The translations under genes were made by a program, and so were the position numbers. Below are positions 63,060 to 64,000 of a stretch of 64,000 nt of DNA, in pieces; position 1 is the first letter of the stretch, and every line of letters starts with the position of its first letter. Where the stretch lies: assembly GCF_019399895.1 (NCBI RefSeq), contig NC_091866.1:6493501-6557500 (forward strand), in the 5' to 3' direction. Source of the stretch: Cardiocondyla obscurior. Lineage: Eukaryota > Arthropoda > Insecta > Hymenoptera > Formicidae. Under the pieces are notes generated by a model, which did no database searches, was not told the origin of the DNA, and worked only from the letters and a program-made list of their open reading frames with translations.

Positions 63060-64000
63060 ATGGCCGACATTCTGAATATCCAAGACGAACCGGTCTTCGA
63101 CGATCGAATCGTCAAGATTGAGACTCACGCATACAATCCGTTTGCCAATACGACGTTCGGATACAGCGATGAGATAAGAATACCGATACAGCAACAAGAT
63201 CTGTACACGCTGCCGCACGAGAGTTTTCTCTACATCGAGGGAAAATTAACGAAGGGCAAGGTGGTTGCGGGAGCTGACGTGACTCTCGGAGACAACTGCA
63301 TCGCCTTCATGTTCGACGAGATACGATACGAGCTCGACGGTGTGGAGATCGATCGTAACCGAAATGTCGGCATAACTAGCACGCTGAAAAATTACGCGAC
63401 TGTTTCGTCCAACAGGAGCGTGATTCTGCGGAACGCGGGATGGCTCAGTCCCACGATCAATGCAAACGGTTATTTCAATTTCTGCGTACCGCTCAACATG
63501 CTGCTGGGATTTTGCGAGGACTATAGACGCGTCGTGATCAACGCTCGTCACGAATTGATTCTCATACGAGCGCGCAACGACAACAATTGTCTGGTGGGCA
63601 GTTCCGCGGTCGAGCCTAAGATTGACTTGCTGAAAATACAATGGCGTATGCCTCACGTACTTTTAAACGAGGTAAAGAAATTGGCGATGTTGCGCACCTT
63701 GGAGAGCGGTCGATTCGTCAGTATGGGATTTTGCTCATGGGATCTGTATGAGTTTCCGCTACTGCAACTCACGACCAAGCACTCGTGGGCCATCAAAACC
63801 GCCACGCAACTCGAGAAACCTCGATACGTCATCTTCGCTCTGCAGACGGGTCGAAAGAACATCATGTCCGAGGACAACAGTCGTTTCGACGACTGCAAAC
63901 TGACCAACGTGAAGCTCTATCTCAACTCCGAGTGCTACCCGTACGACGATATGAACCTCGACTTTAGCAAACGTAGATACGCGATTCTCTACGACGCGTA
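63060..64000 (+). CDS. major capsid protein (double jelly-roll), partial
   Basis: The gene begins at ATG 63060, three bases after the previous stop, and stays open to the window end (313 codons). Conserved blocks of Polinton capsid proteins are visible (FDEIRYELDGVEIDRNRNVG, LLKIQWRMPHVLL, FALQTGRKN). Double jelly-roll proteins form pseudo-hexameric capsomers as in adenovirus-like virions. No lesion in the visible part. The 3' half lies beyond the window. Confidence 0.9.
   Translation, partial: MADILNIQDEPVFDDRIVKIETHAYNPFANTTFGYSDEIRIPIQQQDLYTLPHESFLYIEGKLTKGKVVAGADVTLGDNCIAFMFDEIRYELDGVEIDRNRNVGITSTLKNYATVSSNRSVILRNAGWLSPTINANGYFNFCVPLNMLLGFCEDYRRVVINARHELILIRARNDNNCLVGSSAVEPKIDLLKIQWRMPHVLLNEVKKLAMLRTLESGRFVSMGFCSWDLYEFPLLQLTTKHSWAIKTATQLEKPRYVIFALQTGRKNIMSEDNSRFDDCKLTNVKLYLNSECYPYDDMNLDFSKRRYAILYDA

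Overview
The window is eukaryotic insect DNA. It is AT-rich and dense in transposons. The insect mitochondrial tRNA order A-R-N-S1-E-F, the extreme AT bias of the mitochondrial part, and the resemblance of several elements to those I know from ant genomes suggest a hymenopteran, probably an ant. That assignment is inference.

Layout. (1) 1-5649 is a mitochondrial segment read in reverse: nad3, cox3, atp6, atp8, cox2 and cox1, with tRNAs and the 3' part of nad2. It is almost undamaged (one indel in cox1). It is cut inside nad2 by a palindromic nuclear MITE, so it is a young nuclear copy (NUMT) or an assembly join. (2) 5650-35440 is a transposon graveyard: foldback MITEs of one ACAGGGTGT family, solo LTRs with 4-bp target duplications, a full-length but decayed gypsy element (11653-17112, duplication AAATC), and a nearly intact R1-type non-LTR retrotransposon (28329-34516, 15-17 bp duplication) inserted in a minus-strand LTR. 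Small decayed pieces of cellular genes also occur, including an exon resembling HUWE1.

(3) 35450-53560 is an unusual accessory region. It holds compact genes with short GT-AG introns, CRE-type and TATA promoter repeats, minisatellites and a 2.2-kb CCAAT array. The genes are two acidic Cys-ribbon paralogs (36.6 and 53.0 kb), two spliced CCCH+RING paralogs (39.2 and 51.2 kb), a spliced coiled-coil/RG-tail protein (46.3 kb), a broken Ulp1-like protease (42 kb) and a Tudor-domain protein (52 kb).

(4) 53600-64000 is the core of a Polinton/Maverick (adintovirus-like) endogenous virus: spliced family-B DNA polymerase, DDE integrase with chromodomain, a structural-type protein, packaging ATPase, a small Cys protein, a PLA2-domain protein, an adenain-type protease, a penton-like minor capsid protein and the double-jelly-roll major capsid protein, which runs off the window. 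Polymerase, integrase and the visible part of the capsid gene are open. The penton-like gene has an in-frame stop, the structural-type gene a frameshift, and the protease lacks its expected catalytic Cys, so this copy is probably defective.

Working idea (inference): regions 3 and 4 may be one large element, or nested elements, whose RNA-binding/ubiquitin-ligase-type, Tudor and RG-rich accessory proteins face host small-RNA or innate defences.
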